Source of the DNA: Avena insularis | Lineage: Eukaryota > Streptophyta > Magnoliopsida > Poales > Poaceae | Direction: 5' to 3' | Length of the DNA: 64,000 bases | Assembly: GCA_023614405.1 (NCBI GenBank) | Contig: CM042691.1 | Span: forward strand, 171,092,927-171,156,926 | Shown here: piece after piece, positions 44,401 through 56,429 of the stretch | How positions within the stretch are numbered: position 1 is the stretch's first letter | Layout of the letters: each line of letters starts with the position of its first letter | Made by a program: the position numbers and the translations under genes | The notes under the pieces: model-generated | Databases searched by the model: none | What the model was told of the DNA's origin: nothing | What the model saw: only the letters and a program-made list of their open reading frames with translations

Positions 44401-47400
44401 TGTAAGGTTCCCAACCTTTAATAAGGTAGATATCCCTGTGTTTACAATGCTAGTCCCTGGATCAATAGCTCGCATCCACAATTAAGATGTAATATCAAGA
44501 AACAAAGGTCATAATACAACTTTATAACCAGGAATAACATAATTTATTACATCTTACATAGCTCATTTGGCTATCTCATTACAATGCAGCAGAATATAAC
44601 AATAGCATGGGGTCCTTCATCTTCAAAGTGCCACATGCAGACATGTTGGTTGTAGACTTGTAATCCTAATCAACAAACTTTACTAACATCAAACAAACCT
44701 CCAACATAACAAGTTACAGCCACAAGGGTCAATACATTTGAATTGTATTGGCAAGTGATACTATAGTAGTATAGTGGAGTCTATCATCTATATGCATTTG
44801 GCTAAGTGGAGCTTAGGCTTCCTTTGCTCAAAATAGATTTTCCTTATCATTTTAAAACACTAAGTTTTTGCTTGACAAAAATATCACCCAAGGAACCACC
44901 AATAGAAATTGGTGAACCTTAAACCCTTGTTCAACCACAAGTTTTTAACTTAGAAATTTGGATGATGAGATTCTTGATAGCTTCCATGTCTTGATGCTCA
45001 AATTGTCCTTTGCCAGGGACATGGCTAAGTACTTAGATTTTTACACTCTGCAGAGGTTGTGCACTTTCCCCACAAGACTTGGTTTCACCAAGACAAGATC
45101 TTTCAGAAGCCTTCCCTTAGACCAGAATGGACGCGTTCCAACCTATCATTCCCCTACCACCAACTGTCCATTTGGCTAAGTTCTTGCAACCTATATGATC
45201 CAGGCAGAGCCCATAATGCCATGTGGTTGCACTTGAAGCTTCTCAACATTTGACATCTCAAATCCCTTTGTTCCTGGGTGGCCATCCACAAGTGAGATAC
45301 ACAAGGTTCACCAGTCCCCTGGCCTTGTGTAACCACTCAACATAAACCATTCTTTCCATTCCACCCAGGTGATTCATTCACTTAGTTGTTTTATTAAACA
45401 AAACACAAGTCCTCAGACTTAGAAATTTTTCCATAGTATGAATGTACATTCCACCCTTGTTTTCTACTAGCTAAGCTAAGCATGATAGTAATAGGGATCT
45501 TAACATAGGAAATTTCTACTAAGGTTTCATCTACTAGGATTTCCCATAGCATCGTTTATACTTAGCAAAAATTCCATGCAAATCTTACTTAGAAATATCA
45601 GTAATGCATAGTGAAAATAGTAGGACAAAGTATGAAGAATCACTTGCCTTTTTGGTAGAGGGTATAAGTTCACTCCTTGATCTTTGCAATGTTCACACAC
45701 TTCAAGTCACTATTATTTAATCAAGCAAACAACATTTCAAACTACCATTCAAGCAATTCAACACATAAAATAATAATAACAAAACAATGCATGCAAGCAT
45801 GCTAAAGATTGTTTTATTTGGAGAAGTGGTTTCTAATGGTTCATAAACATTTGAAAACACATAATTATCAATTTATAAAGTGACAAAATCATTTACAAAA
45901 GATTTCACCTCATAAACCATTTTTAGACTAAGTCATTATTTTATGTGGTGTAGAAATGCTTTTAATAAGACAAAATTCTATAGGTTTCAAAAAATATGTT
46001 TTCAAACCATATAATCTTGTGTTTAGGGTCAGAGAGTTTATTTCCAAAACATTTCTCTAAGGTTTTCTTCAAAAACCATTTTTAATAATTAAACCATATT
46101 TTTATTTGACTAGTATTGGTTTAAATCAAAAATTTATTCTTTTGCTTCACCAAATACATTTTTGAAACCACAAAGTGATTCCTATGGTCAGTAGGTTCAA
46201 AACACACCATTTTCCAAAGATTTTATCCTCAAAATCATTTTGGAATAAATTTTATAACCTAAACATACACACACAAGTTTCTATAAAAACAAACAATTTA
46301 ACAGAAGCTATTTTCTAAACAAAATACATGGTTGGCTAGGGCTTGTCTTGCTGAATCTATTGATATAAAGTTTGCAAAATTTGGACGTGTAGATTAAAAG
46401 TTATAGATTTTACAAAATCTAACTTCTAATAGATCAAATCTGTTTTAATTCAAACGAGCAGAGCCACGTGGTGCTTTCCTATTCGTGCGTACCGTTTCGC
46501 GCGGATCGGTCGCTGTGAGGCGTCAGATCTAAGTTAGATCGAGCGGCACAGATTGCATACCCTTTCGGCATTAAGTGATTCTATTGCATCCTTACGATCT
46601 GCATCCAACGGCTAGCGATGATCTGACCAAACTCTGGTGGCGCTCAGCGGCAGCGCGCGGCGGAGCTGGCGATAGAGGAAGCAAGGAAGAAGAAGAGATG
46701 GCTCACCATGATCGCCGTGGCGTGGGGAAGCTCAAGGTACTCGCGGTTGGTCAAGGGGCGCACTGGGGTTGCAGGAATTCCTCGTCGGAGTTGCGTCTGA
46801 CGACGGCCACGCTCTATCGTCGTCGAGGGCGGCGCTACGGGTCACGAAGAAACAAACGGAGGACATGGTTAGCTTCGTACGGAAGTCGCGGACATGCGTG
46901 TATCAAAAGGAGGGCAAGGGGGTCTGGTCTCACCGGTAGGGTTCGTCGGAGCGGAGGCAGACGGTGGGGCTACACTGGCGGTGACGTTGTCGAGCTTGTA
47001 GAGCACGTGCGGGTGAGCTGGCGATACGGGAAGGTCCGCCAGGAGATGGGGATCACGGCTGTGTGCTCGAGGAGGTAAGGGGCGGTAGGGTCCGGCCGGA
47101 ATCGACGCCGGAACTCGTCGGGGCAGTGGAGCTTCATAGAGGAATTAGGACGGCCTGGGGGACGCTTGGGTGAGGCGACAGAGGGGAATGAGAGAGGGAA
47201 GGCTGGCGATTAAGAAGGCGTCATCGCATGGCCGTTACATGGCGTGGTTAACGCGTATTCACGCCGGCAATTCATCGGCAGTAATGGCCAGAGGAGAGGG
47301 GCACGGTCAGCGGCGGGTGGGGAAGAAAGAGCTGGCGGTGGGGTCCGCTTGGCAGCGTGAGAGAAGGAGAGGGAACGGGGTCCACCGGTGACACACTGTG

Positions 47401-48452
47401 CGGGTAAGATATTTGGTCTGAAGCGTTTTCTGCGGGAGAGGAGCAGTGGGCTGGCTGGGCTTAGTTGGGCCAGGCTAGTTGGGCTGGGTCCTTTACATTT
47501 TTTTATTCTGTTTGTTTTTCTTTTTCTCTTTTGATTTTTCTGTTTTGATTTTGAATAAGCAATTCAAACATCCATTTGACTTCAAACCTTTGCCAAAATT
47601 TGTGTAGGTTTAAATATTGATTAGTAGCACAATCTGATGTCAATTTTGGGAATATATTTTATTCTTTTTGGGGTCTTTTTAATTAATAAAAAGGGCCCTT
47701 GTTTTAAATCAAATATGATTTAATAATGTTTTTAATGTCCATTTGACTTCTAAATTCTTCCAAAACCTTTCAGTAAGTTTTGTTTACTTAAAAGGGTGTC
47801 AAATAATTCATCTTGAATTATTTGGAAAAGTTTTTAATAAGATTTATTAATCATTTAAAATTTGGGTTTGTCTTTATTCTAATAGGATTTGGTCTAAGCC
47901 ATTTTATTTAATTTTGGCAATTCTTTAACCAATATTTTTATTTGGATTTGGATTATAACTTAATCCACTTGTTTATGGTTTAGGCCAAGATTTGATTTGG
48001 TCTTTAAATATTCTTTATTTAATAATTCTTTCTTCATCTTATAAAATTCATATCTTTTTATTTAGAGATCCAAACTTGGTCATTCCAATTTATATGGTCT
48101 TATAATATTTCTATTTGTCTTTCTTGATCATTTGTAAAAGTTTGTTGGCAAATTTTTATATGGATCAAATCCGTAGGCTTGGAGATAACTTGGAAATGAT
48201 TTTCTTCCATTAGGGTTTTAGGATTTGGATTATTTTCCAAGTGTTTAAATTTCCAGATACATTCATTGAGGAATGCAATTCACTTGATTTGGATTTTTCT
48301 AAATTCAAACTTTAACCTAAGTTTGTTCAAGATGGGATTTTAAGTTTCTATTTTAGAAACTAAAGTTTCTTTTCACCCTGATTTTCAACAAAATTTATTT
48401 TTGTATATTTATTTTTCACATTACAAGATTTGGAAAATCTTGGGATGTGACA
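44401..48452 (-). repeat. N1 5' LTR (4052 bp)
   Basis: It pairs with 38456-42524 and has the same ends. It lacks about 20 bp present in the left copy near 46660. It ends at GAGGG (48453-48457), the second target duplication. The GC-rich centre spans about 46460-47450. Confidence 0.93.
45004..45055 (-). promoter_or_regulatory. Structured LTR block, N1 5' LTR copy
   Basis: Given on + coordinates: H3 stem TGTCC (45004-45008) with GGACA (45017-45021) and an 8-nt loop; P2 CTAAGTACTTAG (45025-45036); P1 CTCTGCAGAG (45046-45055). In the 5' LTR this lies about 650 nt before the primer site, so it would be in the genomic RNA leader if transcription starts upstream of it. Confidence 0.6.
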
Positions 48453-50454
48453 GAGGGCCACACCTCATGCTACTCAACCTCAGTCACCTGTAAGTTCTTG
48501 TCACAGTAAGTACATGTGTATCATAGAGAACCGCCAATGGGGTACCCTTTGCACATGGTACATGAGCTATCCCATAACCAAAATGACAAGGCAAGCAGAC
48601 AATGAGCATCTCAGCGATCTTTTTATTTACTATGTGCATATATTTTTATTGAGGATGCTTCACAGATATCTCATTATGGTGATGCTGCAAGTTTCCACCA
48701 TGATTAGGAATGGCTTAGGCTAGCGTCCCTGGTGTTTCTCTCACACAAAATACATAACCCCATGGACTTACAAGCTCCCTCTTTATTTCACACCAGTGAC
48801 ATCCATAGACAAAAGATCATGATATCAACTGCGTACAAAGTACAAGTGCAATGTTGAAAACGTTCCCCATGACAACATGGTTCTGCTAATTCCAACGTAT
48901 AAGTGCAAGCATATATAACATAGATGACACAATGGTTCAAGTTTATTAGGGGAAACGAATATAAAGTGTGCCATCAAGTTCACGAGGACTTTAATCACTA
49001 AGTTTTCACATAACAAAATACTTTTTAATTGGAATATATATGAAAACAAGAATATACTTGGAATGGTGAAACACACCCTGCATAGGAGTTTATAGTGGAC
49101 ACTTTGGAATAACTTGGTTTCTTTAAAGTTGGAAGCGTGAGTAGACCTTACTGAATACAAGTGGAGGCTAGCAAAAGACTGGGATCAACCAACTAAGAGA
49201 GCAATAATGGCCAAAATCCTGCAGAGCGACAAAACATTACTAATCAAAGCATAGAGTTCTACTACAAGTCAAGGACTAGATGATCGTAGAGTCTATGGTG
49301 ACTTTTTCATAGTCATAACATGGTGTAAGAATGTGCCAAGTCAACCCAAACAAAGCATCAAAGGAGAATACCACAATAATATGCTTTTCTATGCTAAAAC
49401 AACGCATGATTCTTTCAAGGAACACTAAGCAATCCCAGTTATTTGGAACAAGACATGCTACAGCAATAATCGATAAGCATAAGGTTAAAACAACACCTAG
49501 CATGTAATGCTAAAGTCTAAGTCACAGTCAATGCAAGCTCCTCTTGCACTTTCAAGCAAGAACTTTCTACTCCTTTCCAACACCAATTGACTTATTTGAA
49601 ACAACACAGCGAGAACAGGGGTCCAAACTACTTTACTAAAGCAACTAAACAAACTAAGCAAACCAAATGAAAACTAAGATGCTCCAATAACAACACAACA
49701 GTGCATGAAACAATAAGAACGAAGTGTGTAGATAGACCTGGGCTTTTTATTGAAGAAGAAGAAGGGGATGCCTTGGGAATCCCCATGCTTTGACGCTTGT
49801 ACCTCTTGGATATTTCTTGGGGTGACACCAGAGTGGAATCCCCAAGCTTGAGCTTTTGTCCATTCTTCGTCTCATTACATCATTCTCTCTCTACACCTGA
49901 AATTTTTCCTTCATACAAAACTTTACACAATCTTGATTAGCAACATTAGTGTATTCAAAAGATAATAGACCTTTGGGTCTATCTTTGGAACAACAATTTT
50001 TTTCACTAAAACACAAGATAATGTAGCAACTCCTTCAAAAAGATAAATTCCCCAAAAGAGAACTCAAAAAGGAATCAATAAGAAGCAAATGCAAATAATG
50101 GCAGAAATCTGTCAAAACACACCAGCAGGTAGAAACCGATTTTTTCTAAAATCTTATGTTGATCAAATGAAAAAGTGTTGAACTAATGAAAGTTAGCTAA
50201 CATACTGGGGGATTTATTCGTAAATTTTCACCTCAATCCTACTTACAGTGACTCCTCACGAATTTTTATGGTGGAGGACAGAAATCTGTTTTGGGACAGC
50301 AACTCCCCAAATCTTACTTCCGTCTCATTAGAGGTCATTCTTGGCACAAAATGCAAACAAAAAGGATAAGGAGAGGTCATTAATGAAGTAATAACTTCCA
50401 AGACTCAAGGAAACTCTTGGGTTATCTCCCAACAAGTACTTTTCTTTAACTCCT
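48453..50454 (-). other. Sabrina-like interior without recognisable pol
   Basis: Two kilobases lie between the protease stop and the N1 insertion. The longest frame (minus, 48825-49160, 111 residues) is hydrophobic and carries no motif I know. At about 49836-49850 the minus strand repeats AGCTTGGGGATT, similar to the purine tract at 37770. Nothing resembles RT, RNase H or integrase. Confidence 0.6.
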
Positions 50455-51101
50455 TTAAGTTAGGCACAAAAAGCACGATAAAGTATTTTCTAAGGAAGCA
50501 TTAACATCAAACCTTGCTGTCAAAGGAGGAGCAAAAAGCAACTTATCTCTCCTCATAGGGAAGTGTTCTATACCTTTCTTGAATATAAATTGATATTTAA
50601 TGGTGCCTTCTTTCATATCAATGATGGCACCAACAGTTCTAAGAAAAGGTCTTCCCAAAGTAACAAGACAAGAAGCATAGTATTCAACATCCAAAACATA
50701 GAAATCAATAGGGACATAAGCATTGTTAACCATAATGAGAACATCATTAATAATCCCCATGAGTTTCTTCTTAGCATTATCATCAAGTGGGACATTCAAA
50801 TAACAATCTTCCAAAGGTGGAAAATCAAGCATTTCATAAATCTTCCTAGGCATAATAGAGACACGAGAACCAAGATCACATGAAGCTTTGAGATCAAAGT
50901 CATTCACTTGCATAATAATAATAGGTTCCCAACTATCTTCTACTTTCCTAGGAATATAAGCTTTGTGTTTTAAATTCTCTTTCTTGATGTTAACAAGAGC
51001 ATCTGTAATGTGTTTGGTGAAAGCAACATGCATATCACTAGCAGCAGGACTTCTAGCAAGCTTTTGCAGGAACAGAATGACTTTTGAAATATTGCAACCA
51101 T
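50455..51101 (-). pseudogene. Sabrina-like aspartic protease
   Basis: The open frame starts at ATG 51033, but the reading frame opens earlier, from about 51100 (DIDGCNISKVILFLQKLA), so it was fused to gag. The active-site segment is ASCDLGSRVSIMPRKIYEML, the D-L-G form typical of Athila proteases. It continues through YVPIDFYVLDVEY and VTLGRPFLRTVGAIIDMKEG, the usual end of the domain, and stops at 50455. The motif residues look intact. A single frameshift near 51100 separates it from gag. No polymerase follows. It would process the Gag polyprotein. Confidence 0.82.
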
Positions 51102-52444
51102 CTATATCAAAATCAAGTTAGAATCACTAGTATTAGACTCATTATTCTTAGGCACTGTAGGAGGAGCAATAGGGAATTCTTGTGGCTTAGTGGTATCCAT
51201 TCTAGTGATGGTGCACACAGTATTGTTTCTATCAATTTCAGCTTCCCATTGCCACATAGCATGAAGTTGAGCTAACAGTCTAACATTTTCATCAATAGTA
51301 ACTTCTATGGCATGAGTATCAGCAAAGGTACTTTCCATGGTTTCAGGTTTAGAAGCCATTTTATTAATCAAGGAGGACTGTGCTTCAGACAAAGAGGAAA
51401 TATTCTTCTCAACAGTTAAAAGTTTTTCCTCCATAGTCTTATTGAAAGCAGTTTGTTTACTAATAAAGTCTTTGAGCATGACTTCAAGTTCAGAGGGGGC
51501 ACTTCTAGTATTGTTGTAGGAGTTTCCATAAGTATTGCCATTATTAGGAGGATAAGGCCTATAATTGTTGTTACCACCAAAATTATTTCTATAGGCATTG
51601 TTATTGAAATTGTTGTTTCTAATGAAGTTCACATCAACTTGCTCTTCTTGAGCAACCAAAGAGGCTAAGGGAACATTGTTTGAATCTAAAGGAGCTTTCC
51701 CATTAACAATCATAGCCATAATAACATCAATCTTATCACTCAAATAGGAGGTTTCTTCAATAGAATTTACCTTCTTACCATGTGGATCTCTCTTAGTATG
51801 CCATTAAGAGTAATTAACCATCATATTATCAAGGAGTTTTGTTGCAACACCCAAAGTGATGCCCATAAAGGTGCCTCCAGCAGCTGAATCCAACATGTTT
51901 CTTGAAGAGAAGTTCAAACCTGCATAAAAACTCTAGATAATCATCGAAGCAGTGAGTCCATGAGTGGGACAATTGTTAACCAAAGACTTCATTCTTTCCC
52001 AAGATTGAGCAACATGTTCATTATCAAGTTGTTTAAATTTCATAATGTCACTTCTCATAGATATAATCTTAGCAGGAGATAGTACTTTCCAATAAAAGCA
52101 TATTTGCACTTAGTCCAAGAATCAATACTATTTCTAGGCAAGGTTAGCAACCATTCTTTAGCTTTTCCTCTCAAGGAGAAAGAAAACATCTTGAGATTAA
52201 TAATATCTCCATCTACATCCTTATACTTTTGCATCTCACAAAGTTCAACAAAGTTATTGAGATGGGTAGCAACATCATCAGAACTAGCACCAGAAAATTG
52301 CTCTCTTATCACAAGATTCAACAAAGCAGGCTTAATTTCATAAAAGGTAACATCAGGAGCAGGTGGAGCAATAGGAGTGCTGAGGAAATCATTGTTGTTT
52401 GTGCTAGTGAAGTCACACAACTTGGTGTTCTCAGCAGAGTTCAT
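51102..52444 (-). pseudogene. gag: Sabrina-like gag
   Basis: Gag reads on the minus strand from ATG 52444 (MNSAENTKLCDF). The capsid part has IKPALLNLVIREQFSG, FVELCEMQKYKDVDGD, then FSFSLRGKAKEWLLTLP, the retrotransposon gag signature. A one-base loss near 52085 shifts the frame; the next frame continues with two in-frame stops (a TAG about 51942 and a TAA about 51804, both at expected Gln codons). From 51743 to 51102 an Asn-rich stretch (NNNFNNNAYRNNFGGNNN) and a coiled-coil-like part follow. No zinc knuckle is present. It is a nearly full-length gag with few lesions. Confidence 0.8.
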
Positions 52445-52661
52445 TTTGGCAAAGGTGGGCAAGCCAAAAACAACAGTAGCAGCTAGAGCAGGAAATAATT
52501 CTTTTGTGTTTTTTGTAAGAGAAAGCAAACCAAACTAGACTACTTTTTTGAGTTTTTGATAAAAAGAGGAAAACAAAACCAAGCAAAAGAAACTAAGAAA
52601 ACTAAAAACAAAGAAAAGAGAAAGGTTGAGGAGGACTCCCCTCGTGAAGACGTCCTTAGCC

Positions 52662-52680
52662 TCCCCGGCAACGGCGCCAT
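52662..52680 (-). other. Sabrina-like primer-binding site (tRNA-Asp type)
   Basis: On the minus strand TGGCGCCGTTGCCGGGG lies about 10 bases after the 5' LTR end. This is the classical primer site of Athila-type elements, attributed to tRNA-Asp (family knowledge). Confidence 0.85.
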
Positions 52681-52689
52681 AAAACTTGT

Positions 52690-54194
52690 TGATGCGCCTA
52701 GTTGATGTAGGTGCGCTTCGTCGGGAAACCCCAAGAGCAAGGTGTGATGTAGCACAGCAGCAAGTCTTCCCTCAGTAAGAAACCGAGGTTATCGAAGCAG
52801 TAGGAGGAAGGAAACGTCACACAAGTGTTGCAAGCAACGTGGAAACCTGCACAACACAAACTCAAGACTTTGCCCCAATGAACAGTGAGGTTGTTAATCT
52901 CACCGGTTGCTGTAACAAAGGATTAACTGTATGGTGTGGAAGGTGATGATGGTTTGCAAACAGTAACAGTGGAAAATGTATCAATCGTAAAGATTGGACT
53001 AGGGTCTATAATTCACTACAGGTGCTCTCCTTAGATAAACAACATGGCATGAAGGGTAAACAAATTACAGTAGGGCAATTGACAGGAACTGAGCAAGGAA
53101 TAACAATGCAATACTAGACAAAAAGATCCTATGAGATTCGATTGGGCAATACAACAATATACATATACCGCCATCCAACTACATCTATGACTAGAAGTTC
53201 ACCTTCAGGTTATCATCCGAACCCCCTCCAGTATTAAGTTGCAAGCAACAGACAACTGCTTTAAGCAAAGTGTGTAAGGTAAACAATCCACTTGTTCCAT
53301 GAACAAGAGACCGTTGTTTTCTCCCTAGTGGCAACAACACATCTACAACCGAAGAGATTTCTGTCACTTCCCTTAGAAACTAGAGGCATGAACCCACTAT
53401 CAAGCATAAATACCCCCTCTTGGAGTCACTAGCAACTACTTGGCCAAGATAGCTACTAACAACAGAGAGCATGCAAGATCACAAACAACACAGACATGAT
53501 AGAGTCAAATAGACAAAACCATTAATAAATCTGACATAGTAATCTCAATATCCATCGGATCCCAGCAAACACAAAATGCATGATTACAAATAGATTAGAG
53601 CTTGATCATGAACGGAGCTCACAAGATATATACATGAAAGAACAAGGAGGAGATGCAACCATCTAGCTACTACATGGACCCGTAATCCAAGGTGGAACTA
53701 CTCACGCGTCATACCGGAGGCTGGCATGATGAAGAAGAAGGCCTCCGGGATGATGTCCCCTCCGGCAGGGTGCCGAGAAGAGCTTCAGATCCCCCCAATC
53801 AAGGGATGATGGTGGCGGCGGCTACAGACGGTTTCGTGGAATATTGATCGGGTGCCTAGGGTTTCTGCATCGGGGGATTCTTATAGGCGAAGGGGCGAGC
53901 CAGGGGGGCCACCAGGGCGGCTGCACCCCCTAGGCGTGGGGTGGGTCCACCCGCGCGGCCAGGGGGTGTGTCCCCCTGGTGAGCCTTCTCCTTCTCGTCT
54001 TCTGGCTTCGTGTTGCCCACGGTAAAATATTGACTTTGGCTTTTGTCCCGTCCAATTCCGAGAATATTGATTTTCTGCCTTTCTGGAACCAAAAACAGAA
54101 GAAAACAAGCAACTGGCACTAGGGCAACTTGTTAATAGGTTAGTTCCAGAAAACATAAAAAACACCTCAAAGTGTAGACAAAGCAAAGCAAAGT
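52690..54194 (-). repeat. Sabrina-like 5' LTR, outer end missing
   Basis: It is collinear with 36209-37768 up to about 54194, where similarity stops; the first 60 or so bases of the LTR (minus strand) are lost. Sequence beyond is a Retand-like LTR, so this junction is a deletion or later rearrangement. Confidence 0.88.
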
Positions 54195-54818
54195 CGATGG
54201 GAGCGTCGCGAAGATGCGAGCATCGTGTACTCCAAGCAAGTATGGATTTGGTACGATGAACCAATGGATACTCAGAACCGACTATGATGTAGGTGCCTAT
54301 AGAATGAGATGAACACGATGAGACAAGAAACGGCTAGCTAGACAGGATGAGACAAGGAGAGAAGGACAATGACGCGCTCGAGTTAGTCCGAACCCTCATT
54401 CCGGGGGCTGCCCAAAAGGATGGTAAGGGCGTGAATGGGGATAGCGAAGCTGAGGAGCGGCCTCGACTGTAACCCGGAAGGACCAGAAGATCGCCCCTCC
54501 TAGAACAGGCGTGCCCGAGAGGAAAAGTCACTAGAGCCTAACAAGACACGTTAGACCCAGCATTGGGAATAGGAAACGCGCCCGCGCCTCTAGACACCAT
54601 CCTGATTTTGTAGTACGTTGCAGCACGCCACATACAGGCATGACGGGTCAAAGCTTGAGCTGTCACGAGGCCATCAAGTGCACTTGCGCACCGCATGTGG
54701 CCATCCATTGGCCACAGACGCCACCCATCTGCCTGAATACCATGTGGCACGCCGCGATTGAACTCGGGAACGCCCTTGAGCGGTGCTCCATGCCGGCCCT
54801 TGTAGTGACCCCTTGAGG

Positions 54819-54826
54819 TATAAAAG
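54819..54826 (+). promoter_or_regulatory. TATA box in the R1 LTR
   Basis: TATAAAAG follows CCCTTGAGG, roughly 400 nt before the inferred LTR end. Position and flanks fit an LTR core promoter. Confidence 0.55.
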
Positions 54827-55276
54827 GAGGCACATAGCATTTGAGAACGGGGGAACGAGGAGATAGCTTGGAGATATTAGGACATACCATGAGTAGTTAT
54901 AAGGGAGAGGAGGGAGAGAGCTGATATCCACCTCCACATCGAAGAGTAGGGAGACAGGAAAAACTAAGAGAAGTGAGGAAGAGAAAGTCCGTGAAGTGTA
55001 TAAGCTAGAGAGAAAGCGGTTCCCCGGCACCACTGATATCATCATCTTGTACATCTATCCACCCAGATAATCCACCAAAGTAGGACATAGGGTTGTTAGC
55101 CAGAGGGTGGCCCGAACCTGGGTAAAAAATGATCGTGTGTTCTTTGTCTATGCTTTGTGCCTGTATTAGTAGGTTCCTACGACGACGTTGAGGCTGAAAT
55201 GCCTTCGTGCCCACTACCGAAAAAATAGGGGGTGTCCAACATCCCCGATGTCCGTGTTAGCGAGACACAACATCAG

Positions 55277-55296
55277 GCATGCCAGGAAGGGGGGGG
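55277..55296 (+). other. R1 degenerate primer-binding site
   Basis: GCATGCCAGGAAGGGGG resembles the grass Tat/Retand primer site with the GCGCGCCAGGTAGGGG pattern. Several mismatches make the assignment tentative. It would place the LTR end near 55270. Confidence 0.35.
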
Positions 55297-56429
55297 TGCT
55301 CATGTTGTTTTCTTCGACAATCAGCTTCAGTATCAACAGCTTTGTGAGCTTCGTCATCATCATCGACATTCTCATTGTCATTGTCATAGTCATCGATGTC
55401 CATTTCATCTTTGTCTTCAACATCGACACCGACCGCGCCATTGCCATCCATGGCACCAAGGAGAGCTTTTGGCACCAGGACTGGCCCTGCCACGGTGGAC
55501 ACGCCCGCTGCATGGACTCGCTCCCACGGCCCTCCCACGACTAGGGGCTTGGAGGCCTAGCCTCATGCACGGTGCATGGACACCACCGTAGATGCCAACC
55601 TAGGTATAGAATCAAGCACTGTTGCGCCACCACAACCCCAACCGCATCCCATGGATGAAGAAGGCGACCATGCTGACGGAGGCGTGGCTGCACAAGAAGT
55701 ACCATCGCCAAACGCTGCAAGAGGCGTCGCACCCGAAAACCGGTCCCCGACGGCATAGGAGGCGCCTCTAGTGGTGATTCTTTCCCCGGTGGCATAGGAT
55801 ATGCCGCTGGTGGGGGCCATTTGCTAGGAAGGGCTGCACCGGCAGGGCCAGAGGAGCTGACACCGCGCCAGAGCATTGAGCGTCAACCCAGCACATGGCA
55901 ACCCCGGCTCGTGCCGGAACTTGCCATGTCGCGCAAAGTACTAGCCGCCAACCCCAGTCCCACCGCTCTGGGAACCAAACCTCGGTGGGAAGCAATTGTT
56001 GAAGTTCGTGTAATGGCTCGGCACCCACCGGCTCCTGGGATGGCAGAGTATGCGGCATTGAGGGACGACCTTGAGTCGCAGCTAGACTTTGTCAGGCTAC
56101 ACCAGGAGTCTGCCCGCGCTCGTTCCGAGTCCAACTTGGGGCCGAGGCGTGGGGAGAAGCACTCTCCCACCACCACGCAGGGCCGATGCAAAACCCTGCC
56201 CCGAGGCCGTGTTCCCAGAATGCTACCCCTGGGCCAGGGGCTGTTAGACCCCACGATGGTGGAAGGATAACCGACGACCATGCCGCAGGACACTTGGAGG
56301 ATGGAGCCTCGAGACCTTCGGAGCAAGATCACGTGGTCATTATCCGACCCCACGCACAGGCACGATGAAGGACGCCGAGGTGATTCCTCCACGGTGAACA
56401 AGGCACTCATTCGAGATTACCTGCTGCAG

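Larger units (their letters stand above)
38456..48452 (-). mobile_element. N1: non-autonomous Tekay-like LTR element carrying a zinc-knuckle-array gene
   Basis: Two long LTRs in the same orientation (38456-42524 and 44401-48452, 4069 and 4052 bp) flank an interior of only 1876 bp. Perfect GAGGG duplications (38451-38455 and 48453-48457) bound the element. The primer site is methionine-type. The interior encodes a 67-residue gag-like N-terminal ORF and a 293-residue protein with up to seven zinc knuckles. There is no capsid, protease, RT, RNase H or integrase. The LTRs differ by a few percent at most, so insertion was fairly recent. The LTR family is the same as S1. Enzymes would have to come from an autonomous relative. 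Confidence 0.93.
36209..54194 (-). mobile_element. Sabrina-like (Athila-type) gypsy element with gag and protease only
   Basis: Reading on the minus strand: 5' LTR (54194-52690, its first 60 or so bases missing), a tRNA-Asp-type primer site, gag, protease, about 2.0 kb of non-coding sequence, the N1 insertion, 0.7 kb more, a purine-rich tract and the 3' LTR (37768-36209). After removing N1 the interior is only about 4.9 kb, and no RT, RNase H or integrase is visible. The LTR start, TGATATGTCGGAAATGTATC, and its layout match my memory of the Sabrina family of Triticeae. The LTRs differ by roughly 7-8 percent in the 115 bp I compared. Confidence 0.85.

Noticed and set aside
38456..48452. Two long direct repeats considered as a segmental duplication
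   Set aside because: TG...CA ends, primer site and a perfect 5-bp target duplication show that they are LTRs of one element.
50563..50883. + strand 106-residue frame
   Set aside because: It is antisense to the conserved Sabrina-like protease, which explains the open frame.
55541..56410. Long minus-strand frames
   Set aside because: They are opposite to the GC-rich R1 leader and gag region. No motif is present, and the + strand gag explains the composition.
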